A program made the position numbers and the translations under genes. Positions 37,556 through 46,487 of a stretch of DNA of 64,000 nt are shown here, in pieces (position 1 is the first letter of the stretch; every line of letters starts with the position of its first letter). The stretch is from CAVQCA01 sp963710815 (GTDB lineage: Bacteria > Pseudomonadota > Gammaproteobacteria > UBA9214), in the NCBI GenBank assembly GCA_963710815.1, contig CAVQCA010000154.1, forward strand, positions 1 to 64,000, read 5' to 3'. Below the pieces are notes generated by a model. That model saw only the letters and a list, made by a program, of their open reading frames with translations. It did not search any database and was not told where the DNA came from.

Positions 37556-38209
37556 CTAACCGGCCGTAGCAGTATTGCCGGAGGCAAGCGTTATTCTGAT
37601 CGATTCCGGCAGGTTGTGAAAGTCTTCCGGGGTATCGACGTCGCTGTGCTCACGGAGGCGCAGCCAGTCCAGCGCCAGCCGCTGCAGGCGTGTGGAGGTC
37701 TCCCGTAACACATCCGGGCCACCCCAGGGCATATGCTCGAACAACCGCCGGTCCGCGTGCCGCACACCGATCAGATAGTAACCGCCGTCGGTGGCCGGCC
37801 CCACGACGACGTCCTTGCCGTACTGCAACGCCTGCAATGCCGCTTCGAGGTCCGCCGCCTCGAGCGACGGTATGTCGGTGCCGACAAGCACCGCCGATTC
37901 CGCCCGGTCCAGGGCCGCCGCCAGGGCGGCGTACATACGTTCGCCGAGATCGCCCGGCACCTGTTCATAGAGTCCGATATCGTAGCGTTCTCGGCAAGAC
38001 TCGAAGAAGGGATCATGAGATGACGGCGCGCACCACAACTCGACCGGACACAAACCGGCGCGCGTCACGGTATCCAGACAGCGGTGTATCAGGCGGGCAT
38101 GGAGGTCGGCCGCGCCCTGCGCGCCAAGCCGGGGAATCAGCCGGGTCTTGACCTCGCCCGCGCGCGGCGCGCGGGCGAAGACCAGCAGGCGTGACGCCGG
38201 ACAGGTCAT
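37556..38209 (-). CDS. Arsenosugar-pathway glycosyltransferase/nucleotidyltransferase, TIGR04282 type
   Basis: This 217-residue protein has the nucleotidyltransferase-like start LLVFARAPRAGEVKTRLIPRLG and the aspartate motif VLVGTDIPSL, with GPATDGGYYLIG further on. These match the TIGR04282 family found in arsenosugar clusters. The start ATG at 38209 overlaps the preceding glycosyltransferase stop as ATGA. It is the last gene of the leftward operon that includes arsM and arsS. Confidence 0.87.
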   Translation of the reverse strand: MTCPASRLLVFARAPRAGEVKTRLIPRLGAQGAADLHARLIHRCLDTVTRAGLCPVELWCAPSSHDPFFESCRERYDIGLYEQVPGDLGERMYAALAAALDRAESAVLVGTDIPSLEAADLEAALQALQYGKDVVVGPATDGGYYLIGVRHADRRLFEHMPWGGPDVLRETSTRLQRLALDWLRLREHSDVDTPEDFHNLPESIRITLASGNTATAG

Positions 38210-38916
38210 TGCCGGTTCGGCGGGTAGTGCCGCGCCAGCCGCATCGGCGAAACCCCGAGGAAATAGGCCAGGCGCAGCGACCACATGAGGACAATGGTGC
38301 GCACCGTCCCGTGACGCTGCCAGCGGCGCGCCGAGGTGATCAGACATTCGCGCAGGCAGACCGGCCGGGAGTGGCTTCTCAGGCGGCGGCTGAACGCGAT
38401 GTCCTCCATCAGCGGCATCTGCGGGAAACCGCCAACGCAGTCGAACAGTTCGCGGGTTACGAAGATGCCCTGGTCACCGGTGGCGATCCGGGTCAGGCGG
38501 GAACGCAGGTTCATGAGTGTCGCGACGACAGCGAGCAACACCCCGGGCTCGGAGAAACGCACGTCAAACCGTCCCCATCGACGATCACCCCCGCGAAGCG
38601 CGGCATGGATGGCGCGGTCCGCTTTCCGGGGCGCCCGCGTATCGGCATGCAGAAACCACAGCACCGATCCCCGCGCCAGCGCCGCGCCGGCCTGCATCTG
38701 TCTGGCGCGGCCGGCAACGGTCGTGAGGACCCTGTCGGCAAGCGGTGCGCACAACGCCGCCGTATTGTCGCTGCTGCCGCCGTCGACGATGATGATCTCG
38801 TGGCCACGACGGCGCATCGCCTGCAAGGCCTGCAGCGTCTCCTTGATGCCGCCGGCCTCGTTGAGCGCCGGGACGATGATGGAAATGACCCCCGTTTCAG
38901 CAGCAGCAACCGTCAT
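38206..38916 (-). CDS. Arsenosugar-pathway family 2 glycosyltransferase, TIGR04283 type
   Basis: This is a GT-A fold enzyme of about 236 residues, with the nucleotide-sugar motif ISIIVPALNEAGGIKETL and the acidic motifs VDGGSSDNT and FLHADTR. MEDIAFSRRLR is the acceptor-side EDI/ED motif. It sits between arsM (overlap about 20 bp) and the TIGR04282 gene. ATG 38925 is an alternative start. In this pathway it is thought to take part in adding the sugar part of arsenosugars. Confidence 0.88.
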   Translation of the reverse strand: MTVAAAETGVISIIVPALNEAGGIKETLQALQAMRRRGHEIIIVDGGSSDNTAALCAPLADRVLTTVAGRARQMQAGAALARGSVLWFLHADTRAPRKADRAIHAALRGGDRRWGRFDVRFSEPGVLLAVVATLMNLRSRLTRIATGDQGIFVTRELFDCVGGFPQMPLMEDIAFSRRLRSHSRPVCLRECLITSARRWQRHGTVRTIVLMWSLRLAYFLGVSPMRLARHYPPNRQ

Positions 38917-40006
38917 GGCCGGCATTGAGCGCGTCGTTTGACGCACTGTCGATGACCTGCACGGCGGGCGCGCGGCAGGTTGCCGCGGCGCCGGGCAGCC
39001 CCGCCTGTAGATCGATAAATGCGCCCCGGTAGGCGGCGTCCGTCAACTCGGCATGCCGTACCGCGGTGACGCGGCTGCGTTCGCCGCGCGTATGACGCTG
39101 ACCCGCGTCATCGATGACCGCGGCAAAGGGCCCCCGGTAGATGAGGTAGCGGTCCTCCGCACCCGACGCCGCCCCCGTTCCCTTGCATGCGGTCAGCGTT
39201 ACCGAGCGGAACTCGATACCCTCAATCACGCGCCAGGGTTGCGCCTCCCACTTGTCATAGCTCACGGCGTGAAATCCGTTGTCGGCGAATGTCCGCAGAA
39301 ATTCGTTCTCCTGGAATGCGCCGGAGATGCAGCCGCTCCATAATTCGGCATCCTGCTTCAGCGTCGCCGGCACCGGGCGGTCGCTGACGATATCCGAGAC
39401 CGCCACCCGCCCGCCCGGCCTGAGCACGCGAAAGATTTCCTGCACCAGTTGTTCCTTCTCGTCATCGGAAACCAGGTTCAGCACGCAATTCGAGATCACC
39501 AGGTCGACGGAGGCATCCGCGATCAGGGGCCGCTCCCGCCGCTGACTCGCCTCCCATGCCTTGAGTTCGGCGTAGGCCTGCCGGTCTCCGACCGGATGCT
39601 GGCGCAGGTAATGGTCGAGGGCGTCGACATCCAGTGCAAGATCCTGGATATAGCCCTTCAGGAACCGTACGCGGTCACCACCGAGTTTTCCGGCCATATC
39701 GGACTGGTGCCTGCGCGCCAGGGCCAGCATGTCGTCATTCATGTCCACCCCGATGACCTGACCGTGCGGCCCGACCAGTTGCGCCGCCATGTAGCAGATC
39801 TTGCCGCCGCCGCTGCCGAGATCGAGCACCACATCGCCCTCCCGTACATAACGTGACGGGTCGCCGCAGCCGTAATCCCTGGCGATGATCTCCTCCGGCA
39901 GCAGCGCCAGCAGGCCGGTATCGTAGTCCACCGGGCAGCACAACGCCTCCTGCCGTTCGCGCGCGCCCTGGCTATAGCGTTCCTTTACGGTGTTTTCGAT
40001 GTTCAT
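38897..40006 (-). CDS. arsM: Arsenite methyltransferase of the arsenosugar type
   Basis: ArsM uses SAM to methylate arsenite. The 369-residue protein has the SAM-binding motif VVLDLGSGGGKICYMAA. Its cysteines lie in EALCCPVDYD, VISNCVLNLV and WSGCISGAF, which match the arsenic-binding set, and it ends in a CCC cluster. The long region after residue 290 (YLIYRGPFAAVIDD ... RGERSRVTAV) marks the arsenosugar-type ArsM rather than the short form. It is followed by two glycosyltransferase genes and preceded, across a repeat element, by arsS. Confidence 0.93.
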   Translation of the reverse strand: MNIENTVKERYSQGARERQEALCCPVDYDTGLLALLPEEIIARDYGCGDPSRYVREGDVVLDLGSGGGKICYMAAQLVGPHGQVIGVDMNDDMLALARRHQSDMAGKLGGDRVRFLKGYIQDLALDVDALDHYLRQHPVGDRQAYAELKAWEASQRRERPLIADASVDLVISNCVLNLVSDDEKEQLVQEIFRVLRPGGRVAVSDIVSDRPVPATLKQDAELWSGCISGAFQENEFLRTFADNGFHAVSYDKWEAQPWRVIEGIEFRSVTLTACKGTGAASGAEDRYLIYRGPFAAVIDDAGQRHTRGERSRVTAVRHAELTDAAYRGAFIDLQAGLPGAAATCRAPAVQVIDSASNDALNAGHDGCCC

Positions 40007-40047
40007 TGCGATACCTCACCCCGTCTGAAGATTTCATTTGTTATCGA

Positions 40048-40245
40048 ATGGCCACGGAAGCACACGGAAATACACGGAATCATTTCATTGTAATTCGTGT
40101 TCATTCACAAATGAATAAACTCACCGCAAAGACGCAAAGTGTTTTATTGTTTTTGATAAAGAATTTCTCTGCGTTCTTTGCGTCTTTGCGGTGAAAATGG
40201 TGTTTATGGACGGACACTAATTATTCCGTGTGCTTCCGTGGCCAT
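40048..40245. repeat. Nested palindromic repeat: 'CACGGAA' element with a 'CGCAAAGA' element inside
   Basis: The outer arms are 40048-40080 (ATGGCCACGGAAGCACACGG and on) and 40223-40245 (ATTCCGTGTGCTTCCGTGGC and on). Between them, 40122-40193 is a second palindrome (CACCGCAAAGACGCAAAG / CTTTGCGTCTTTGCGGTG) with the tail shared by the copy at 30829. The whole separates arsS from arsM (gap 40007-40275, no gene). Confidence 0.8.
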
Positions 40246-40275
40246 AATAACGAGCAGTCACGATCTCCATGACAA

Positions 40276-41241
40276 TCAACCGGCCAGCGCGCCGCCGCAG
40301 CTCGAGCCCTGGCCCGCGGTACAGGCGTAGCAGTGGTCGGCCACCCGGATGGGGTTGCCGTTCAGATCCTTGCCGCCGAGGCGGGAAATATGGGTTTTCG
40401 CGGCACCGTCGATCGGCGCGGCCAGACCGAGCATCTGGTTGAAATCGCAGTCGTAGGCGTAGCCTTCCCAGTCGATGCTGAGCAGTGTGCGGCACATGAC
40501 GCCGGCGAGATTCTCGTCGCGGTGCGCGGCGCGCAGCAGGTCCATGTAGCCGGCAAACTCTCCACGGGAGACCAGCATGCTGCCGAAGCGATTGATCGGT
40601 ACATTGGCCAGCGTCAACAGGTGATTGAACACGATGCGGTGGTGTACCTCCAGGTAGTTGCGGTAGTCGCGCTCCAGGTCCGGCTGTGGCGGGGGCAGCA
40701 CGGGGCCCTGCGGGTTGTAGACCAGGTTGAGGATCAGGCCGGTGTCGGAGCGGCCGTAACCCAGCCGGTTGAGCAGACGCAGGGCCTTGAGACTGTCCTC
40801 GTAGACTCCCTCGCCACGCTGCGCATCTACATTTCCCTTTATATAACAAGGCAATGACGCAACTATCTCGACTTTATTATCGGCAAGAAATTCGGCGGTA
40901 TCCTCCTGCCCCGGCTCCAGCAGCACGGTCAGGTTGCAACGATCGATCACCCGCAGGCCCCGGCTGCACGCGGCGCTTACCAGGCGCCGGAAACCGGGAT
41001 TGAGCTCCGGGGCGCCGCCGGTCAGGTCAAGCGCGAGGATGTCGGCGGCGACCAGGTAGCGAATGACCTCGTCCACGGTCCCTGCGCCCATCATCTCCTT
41101 GCGTGTGGGGCCTGCATTGACGTGGCAATGCAGGCAGGACTGGTTGCAGCGATACCCCAGATTGACCTGCAGCGTTTCCAGCCGGGCGCGTCGAATGGCG
41201 GGAAAAGCGCTGTCCAGCAGTAATGGCAAGGTCGCATGCAT
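40276..41241 (-). CDS. arsS: Arsenosugar biosynthesis radical SAM protein ArsS
   Basis: ArsS transfers the 5'-deoxyadenosyl group of SAM to dimethylarsenite. The 321-residue protein has the radical-SAM cluster motif RCNQSCLHCH, the SAM-binding LDLTGGAPELNPGF and a C-terminal cysteine-rich end (CYACTAGQGSSCGG) that can bind further clusters. It is 31 bp downstream of the flavin disulfide reductase gene on the same strand and upstream of arsM. Confidence 0.94.
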   Translation of the reverse strand: MHATLPLLLDSAFPAIRRARLETLQVNLGYRCNQSCLHCHVNAGPTRKEMMGAGTVDEVIRYLVAADILALDLTGGAPELNPGFRRLVSAACSRGLRVIDRCNLTVLLEPGQEDTAEFLADNKVEIVASLPCYIKGNVDAQRGEGVYEDSLKALRLLNRLGYGRSDTGLILNLVYNPQGPVLPPPQPDLERDYRNYLEVHHRIVFNHLLTLANVPINRFGSMLVSRGEFAGYMDLLRAAHRDENLAGVMCRTLLSIDWEGYAYDCDFNQMLGLAAPIDGAAKTHISRLGGKDLNGNPIRVADHCYACTAGQGSSCGGALAG

Positions 41242-41272
41242 GGGTCGCTATTCTACCAGTCCCGCCCGGATC

Positions 41273-42688
41273 TCATGGCAGCAGGCGGTTGATCAGTCGG
41301 GCCAGCAGGCGCACCCTGCCGGAAAAGAGTCGAGGCGCATAGCTGGCATTGATCGCGCGCCGGTGGATCTGTGAAAGTGTCGGATAGGCGTGGATCAGGC
41401 GGCTGATGTCCCCTGCCTTCGCCTTGACCTGTATCGCCAGTGCCAGTTCATGGATCAGCTCGCCGGCATGCGCGCCGACGAGGCTCGTCCCCGCCACCCG
41501 GCCGCGGACAAGCAGTATCTTGAGAAACCCCTCACCGACGTCATCCGTGATGGCGCGGTCGATCTCGCTGAACGGAAAGCGCGCGACGCTGTAGCGCAGC
41601 CCCTGCGTCTGCGCCTGCTGCTCGGTCAGGCCGACCTCCGCGACCTCGGGGTCGGTATAGGTGACACGCGGGATCACCCGGTAATCGACCTTCCGGGGAA
41701 TCCTGAACAGCAGGCTGGCAAGCACGATGCCGGCCTGGTACTCGGCCATGTGCGTGAACTGGTAAGGCCCGCAGACGTCACCGATGGCGAAAATATGCGG
41801 CTGGCGGGTACGCAGGCGTGCATCGACCACCACCGCTTTGGTGTTGTGCTCCACCCCGGCCTCGTCGAGCCCGAGTCCGAAGACGGCAGGGCGGCGTCCG
41901 GCGGCCACGAGTATGCGTTCGCACTCGACACTCTCACCGTTGGTGAGAAACAGCTGACGGCTGTCGCCGTCGCGCCGGGCACTCTCCACCTGGCAGGACA
42001 GGTGCAGGGTGATGCCCTCATCCTCCAGCACCTGGCGAAGCACGGCGGAGGCCTCGCTGTCGGCCACGGGCAGAATCCGCTCGGCGGCCTCGACGATCGT
42101 TACCCGGCTGCCCAGCCGGGCAAATGCCTGCGCCAGTTCGACGCCGATCGGTCCGCCGCCGATGACGGCCAGTCGGGGAGGCAGTTCCCGACGTTTGAAG
42201 ATGGTCTCGTTGGTGTCATAACCCGCCTCGGCGATGCCCGGAATCGGCGGAACAACCGGCTGCGATCCGGTCGCGATCACGAAACGTTTGGCCCGGATGA
42301 CCTCCTCATTGACGGTGACCTCTTGGGGATTGAGAAACCGGGCTGCGCCGAAGCGTACATCACAACCGTAGCGGCGAAAGCGCTCGGGGTCGTCATGCTG
42401 CTGGATATGGTCGATGACGCTGTCGACCCGGTCCAGCACCCGGTTGATGTCGATTTCCGGGGCGCAGGCGGTCAGACCGACCCGTGCGGCCCGGCGCATC
42501 CGGTGCGCGAGCCGTGCGGTATTGATGAGCGTCTTGCTGGGTACACAGCCGCTGTGCAGGCAATCGCCGCCGAGGCGTTCCGATTTCTCGATCAGCGTCA
42601 CGCGCAGGCCCAGCTGCCCGGCAACGCTCGCGATGACCAGACCGCCCGGACCGCCGCCGATCACCACCACGTCCTGTTTCCTGCTCAC
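41273..42688 (-). CDS. Flavin disulfide reductase (mercuric-reductase/dihydrolipoyl-dehydrogenase-like)
   Basis: This 471-residue protein has an FAD motif (VVVIGGGPGGLVIASVAG), a redox pair CLHSGC and NAD(P) motif (LAVIGGGPIGVELAQAFARLG). It also has the second FAD motif (IFAIGDVCGPYQFTHMAEYQAG) and the dimer-interface HAYPTLSQIHRRA. It lacks the N-terminal metal-binding domain and C-terminal cysteine pair of MerA, so mercury reduction is not supported. In this position it may supply reducing power or reduce arsenic-sulfur species. Its start overlaps the hydroxylase stop as ATGA. Confidence 0.85.
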   Translation of the reverse strand: MSRKQDVVVIGGGPGGLVIASVAGQLGLRVTLIEKSERLGGDCLHSGCVPSKTLINTARLAHRMRRAARVGLTACAPEIDINRVLDRVDSVIDHIQQHDDPERFRRYGCDVRFGAARFLNPQEVTVNEEVIRAKRFVIATGSQPVVPPIPGIAEAGYDTNETIFKRRELPPRLAVIGGGPIGVELAQAFARLGSRVTIVEAAERILPVADSEASAVLRQVLEDEGITLHLSCQVESARRDGDSRQLFLTNGESVECERILVAAGRRPAVFGLGLDEAGVEHNTKAVVVDARLRTRQPHIFAIGDVCGPYQFTHMAEYQAGIVLASLLFRIPRKVDYRVIPRVTYTDPEVAEVGLTEQQAQTQGLRYSVARFPFSEIDRAITDDVGEGFLKILLVRGRVAGTSLVGAHAGELIHELALAIQVKAKAGDISRLIHAYPTLSQIHRRAINASYAPRLFSGRVRLLARLINRLLP

Positions 42689-43552
42689 GGGCCTCTCCCT
42701 TTTTCACGCCGGTCCCAGTCGCGGCGGTTGATGGCGTACTCGCCCAGTTTGCCGATCAACGGCATACCCAGCATGCCGCGCAGGGTGACGCAGTGCGCGG
42801 CATCGCGAAAGGTGTCGATGCCGATCACCATGCCTTCATGTCCCTCCTCCGGCTGCTCCCGGTAGGTGCCGAACAGCCGGTCCCAGACCGAGAGGTTGAA
42901 ACCGAAGTTGCTGTTCGTTTCATGGCCGAGGTGCGAGTGATGCACGCGGTGCATGTCAGGCGTCACGATCAGCCAGCGCAGCAGGGCATCGAGAACGGCG
43001 GGCAGACGCACATTGCTGTGATTGAACATGGCGGTGGCATTCAGCAACACCTCGAACACCACGACGGCGACGATCGGCGGCCCCAGCAGCACGATGACGG
43101 CGAACTTGATGAGCATGGAAAGCAGGATTTCGACCGGGTGAAACCGCGAACCGGTGGTGACGTCGAAATCGAGGTCGGCATGATGCACGCGGTGCAGGCG
43201 CCAGAACAGGGGCACGGCGTGGAACATGACATGCTGCAGGTAGATGGCCGCGTCCAGGATGATCACCGAGGCGGACAGCGCCAGCCAGGCGGGTGCTTCG
43301 ACCCGGTTGAACAGTCCCCAGCCGTTGAGTTCGGCGGAGACCGCCACACCCACCGCCGCCAGCGGAAATATCAGCCGTCAGCAGCGCCGTATTGAACACC
43401 ACCAGTCCAAGGTTATTCAGCCAGCGCTGCTTTTTCGACTGCGACAGCCGACGGCGCGGCACCAGCAGTTCCCACACGGCCATAACGGCGAATACCCCGA
43501 AAAAGCATGAGAGGCGGATGGCCGGTTCGTGATTCAGGATGAAGTCATTCAT
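42685..43552 (-). pseudogene. Fatty acid hydroxylase / sterol desaturase family membrane protein, frame broken as given
   Basis: With one base removed near 43378 this is a 288-residue di-iron membrane enzyme. Its histidine motifs are HVMFH, HRVHH and HRVHHSHLGHETNSN. The N-terminal part (MNDFILNHEPAIRL ... NTALL) and the remainder lie in different frames. Dropping the T at 43378 joins them as NTALLRLIFPLAAVGVAV, the expected helix. As given, the gene is split. Its stop overlaps the flavin reductase start as ATGA, so it appears to be the first gene of the arsenosugar operon. Confidence 0.8.
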
Positions 43553-43578
43553 GCGGAAACTGCCAGGCTAAATGCTGA

Positions 43579-44541
43579 TTATGCCTCTTTCTCGCCGACG
43601 GAAGCGACCGCCGCCAGGGCGTCGAGAAGTACCCCGGGTCCCGCGCCCGCCCGGTGGGTGTGTTCGCTCAGATGCCGCCGCCAGACGCGCGCGCCGGGTA
43701 CGCCCTGAAACAGACCCAGCATATGCCGCGTGATATGGTTGAGTGTGGTGCCCGCGCCAAGCTCCCGCTCGATGTAGGGCAACATGCGCTCCACGATCCG
43801 GGGACGGGATGCCGCCGGGTCGGGTGCATCGAAGAAGCGGGCATCGGCTTCGGCAAGTACATAGGGATTATGGTAGGCCGAACGGCCCAGCATGACACCC
43901 TCCACGCGCCGGAGGTGCGTCGCGGCCTCGTCCAGTCGCGTGATGCCACCATTCAGAATGATCGTCAGACCGGGGAACGCGTTTTTCAGGCGGTAGACGA
44001 CATCGTATCTCAGCGGCGGCACGCTGCGGTTCTGCTTCGGGCTCAACCCCTTGAGGATGGCCTTGCGTGCGTGCACGATAAAGATTCGACAGCCGGCACC
44101 GGCCAGTCGTTCCACGAAAGCAGCCAGTCCGTCATAACTGTCCTGATCGTCGATACCGATCCGGAGCTTGACCGTGACCGGTACGGTGACCGCAGCGCTC
44201 ATGGCCGCCACACAGCCAGCCACACGTTCGGGCTCCGCCATGAGACAGGCGCCGAAACGTCCGGAACGCACCCGGTCGCTGGGACAGCCCAGGTTGAGAT
44301 TGATCTCGTCGTAACCCTGCGCCTCACCCAGGCGTGCGCAGACTGCCAGCTCGCGTGGTTCGCTGCCGCCGAGCTGCAGGGCGATCGGGTGCTCCGCGGC
44401 GTGAAAGGCCAGCAAACGCTCCGGGGCGCCCTGCAGCAGCGCCGCGGTGGTCACCATCTCACTGTAGAGCCGGCAGCGCCGGGAGATCTGACGCAGAAAG
44501 TAACGGTAGTGGCGATCGGTCCACCCCATCATCGGCGCCAC
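43579..44541 (-). CDS. dusA: tRNA-dihydrouridine(20/20a) synthase DusA
   Basis: DusA reduces uridine at positions 20 and 20a of tRNA using FMN. The 320-residue protein has APMMGWTDRHYRYFLRQ, the catalytic cysteine in NLNLGCPSDRVRSGRFGACLM, and ILNGGITRLDEA with EGVMLGRSAYHNPY. No in-frame ATG lies before the conserved N-terminus after the upstream stop, so the GTG at 44541 is the likely start. Confidence 0.94.
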   Translation of the reverse strand: MAPMMGWTDRHYRYFLRQISRRCRLYSEMVTTAALLQGAPERLLAFHAAEHPIALQLGGSEPRELAVCARLGEAQGYDEINLNLGCPSDRVRSGRFGACLMAEPERVAGCVAAMSAAVTVPVTVKLRIGIDDQDSYDGLAAFVERLAGAGCRIFIVHARKAILKGLSPKQNRSVPPLRYDVVYRLKNAFPGLTIILNGGITRLDEAATHLRRVEGVMLGRSAYHNPYVLAEADARFFDAPDPAASRPRIVERMLPYIERELGAGTTLNHITRHMLGLFQGVPGARVWRRHLSEHTHRAGAGPGVLLDALAAVASVGEKEA

Positions 44542-44761
44542 GGAAAGACAATGCCCGGCAGTAGCCGATACCGTTTCGTCGTTCCGTCGCCGGGGCTGTG
44601 ATATACCATACCCGTGTCACGATACCTGTTACTCATCGCCTTGAGTAGTTGATCTGCATCACACTTTCCAAAATAGCGCTTTTGTATTTTTTCCTGCGAT
44701 GATATAGTCGCCATTGAGTGTCAGAATTAAGCAAATTACCCAGTTTACCAAGGAGTTAGCT

Positions 44762-45070
44762 ATGGATAGTACCCGCTCTGCGCTGTTTGCCTTTTCGCTT
44801 GCCATCCTTTTTGCGGGACCTGCCAGTGCTGATACGCTGTCGATGGACTCCCCCCAGTCCGCGTCCCGGATAGCCACGCCCCAGAGGGGGATGACGATGG
44901 ACGCCGTGCGCGCCAGGTTCGGCAACCCGGTGAAGGAATACCCCGCCGTACCCACCAAGGGGGATCGTCTGCACCCACCGATCACCCGCTGGGACTACGA
45001 CGGCTACTCGGTGTACTTTGAAAATAACATCGTTGTGCACTCCGTGGTGACCCCCCCGGAGGCCAGGTAA
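44762..45070 (+). CDS. Small periplasmic SmpA/BamE-like protein
   Basis: This 102-residue protein has a signal peptide cleaved near ASADT. The remaining 75 residues (QRGMTMDAVRARFGNPVKEY ... ITRWDYDGYSVYFENNIVVHSVV) follow the BamE/SmpA pattern: a helix that pairs with a strand through GM(T/S)xxxVxxxFGxP. It lacks a lipobox. AAGGAG precedes ATG 44762. Similar small proteins are common in gammaproteobacteria, but function is unknown. Confidence 0.8.
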   Translation: MDSTRSALFAFSLAILFAGPASADTLSMDSPQSASRIATPQRGMTMDAVRARFGNPVKEYPAVPTKGDRLHPPITRWDYDGYSVYFENNIVVHSVVTPPEAR

Positions 45071-45116
45071 CCTACCCTCCCCGCAGATCATTTCCTTTCC
45101 CTGCCTGGCGAACGCC

Positions 45117-46151
45117 ATGCACGCGAGTCGTTTCGTCCCCGAAACGGCGCCCCAGTCCGGTATCCTGCTGACCTGGCCGCACGCACACAGCGCCTGGGCT
45201 GACAGCCTGGAGGCTGTCAGCACGGTGTATCTCGACATTGCCCGAGCCGTCTCGGCGCACGAGAAACTGCTCATCGTCTGCTACGACAGCGACCACACCG
45301 AAGCAGTCCGGCAGGCATGCGCACAGGCCGGCATACCGCTCGACGCCATACGCTTTTTCATTGCCCGCACGAATGACACCTGGATTCGCGACTACGGCCC
45401 CCTGGCGGTTGCAGACGGTGACGGCATACGCCTGCTCGATTTCGTCTTCGACGGTTGGGGAAAAAAATACCCGGCCGGGCTGGATAACGAGGTCACGCAC
45501 ATGCTCGAATCGGCGGAGGTCTTCGGCGCCGCCGCCTGCCGGCACATCCCGCGGGTGCTCGAGGGTGGCAGCATCGACACCGACGGCCAGGGCAGTCTCC
45601 TGACCACCTCGCACTGCCTGATCACGAACAGCCGCAACCCGGGCTATGACAAACCGGCATTTGAACAGCTGTTTGCCGCTGAGCTGGGCATAGAACGTGT
45701 GCTCTGGCTCGATCACGGGGAACTCGAGGGGGACGACACCGATGCCCACATCGACATGCTGGCCCGTTTCTGTTCCCCGCACACCATCGCCTACACGCAA
45801 GGTACCAACAAGCGCGACAGCCACTACGCGGGATTCAAGGCGATGGAAGCGCAACTGCGCACATTCAGGACCCGGGAGGGCCACCCCTATCACCTGCTCC
45901 CCCTGCCGCTGCCGGCGCCGGTGCGCACCGCCGCCGGCGAACGACTGCCGGCGAGCTACGCCAACTTCCTCATCATCAACGGCGCGGTGCTGGTACCGGT
46001 CTACGATGACCCGGCCGACGCCATCGCGCTCGAACACCTCGCCGGGGCCTTTCCCGACCGACGAGTGATTGCGGTCAACTGCCTGCCACTGATCCACCAG
46101 TTCGGCAGCCTGCACTGCGCTACAATGCAGTTGCCGGCGGGTATCCTCTAG
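45117..46151 (+). CDS. aguA: Agmatine deiminase
   Basis: AguA hydrolyses agmatine to N-carbamoylputrescine and ammonia. The 344-residue protein has the substrate motif IARTNDTWIRDYGPL, EGGSIDTDGQGSLLTT, the histidine segment DDTDAHIDMLARF and the catalytic cysteine near residue 334 (GSLHCATMQ). It is followed by aguB, which completes putrescine formation, although 336 bp of repeat sequence now lies between the two. Confidence 0.94.
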   Translation: MHASRFVPETAPQSGILLTWPHAHSAWADSLEAVSTVYLDIARAVSAHEKLLIVCYDSDHTEAVRQACAQAGIPLDAIRFFIARTNDTWIRDYGPLAVADGDGIRLLDFVFDGWGKKYPAGLDNEVTHMLESAEVFGAAACRHIPRVLEGGSIDTDGQGSLLTTSHCLITNSRNPGYDKPAFEQLFAAELGIERVLWLDHGELEGDDTDAHIDMLARFCSPHTIAYTQGTNKRDSHYAGFKAMEAQLRTFRTREGHPYHLLPLPLPAPVRTAAGERLPASYANFLIINGAVLVPVYDDPADAIALEHLAGAFPDRRVIAVNCLPLIHQFGSLHCATMQLPAGIL

Positions 46152-46155
46152 GAGC

Positions 46156-46307
46156 CTGTCGGGTTTAGGATTGATCTACTGCGCTGGCGGGAGAGCGGCC
46201 CATAGTTCCCCGATATCTCGTTGCATAGCACCACTATGCGCCTCGATATCGTGAAACCCTGTGCTCGCTCTCCCACCATGCTCGCTACGACCACCTAAAT
46301 CCGACAG
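46156..46307. repeat. MITE-like element with terminal inverted repeats, copy B
   Basis: The left end CTGTCGGGTTTAGG is matched by CCTAAATCCGACAG at the right end. The interior GGATTGATC, GGGAGAGCGGCCC, GTTGCAT and CTCTCCCACCATG matches copy A at 26444-26589. The arms differ in sequence between the copies but both remain paired, so the hairpin is preserved. It carries no gene. Confidence 0.78.
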
Positions 46308-46354
46308 ACCCCTAGCGGTTCCGTCAAATTTTTTCGTGTTAGCCGTAAAACCCG

Positions 46355-46439
46355 TTCAACGCAAAGACGCAAAGATTCCTGATTATTTCTAGCAATGAAT
46401 TTCTTTGCGTTCTTTGCGTCTTTGCGTCTTTGCGGTTAA
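46355..46439. repeat. Palindromic 'CGCAAAGA' repeat element
   Basis: AACGCAAAGACGCAAAG on the left is mirrored by repeated CTTTGCGTC units ending in TTTGCGGTTAA, with one more CTTTGCGTC unit than the other copies. Together with the MITE-like copy B it fills the aguA-aguB gap (46152-46487), where I see no gene. Confidence 0.75.
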
Positions 46440-46487
46440 TTGTTCTGTTTTATGCCAATACAACAACCATCTAAACTACCCGCGCCT

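Noticed and set aside
41273..42688. Mercuric reductase (merA)
   Set aside because: The N-terminal metal-binding domain and the C-terminal cysteine pair are missing, and no other mer gene is near.
30829..46439. CRISPR array from the spaced CGCAAAGA and CACGGAA units
   Set aside because: Units are inverted palindromes at distant loci with no regular spacers and no cas genes.
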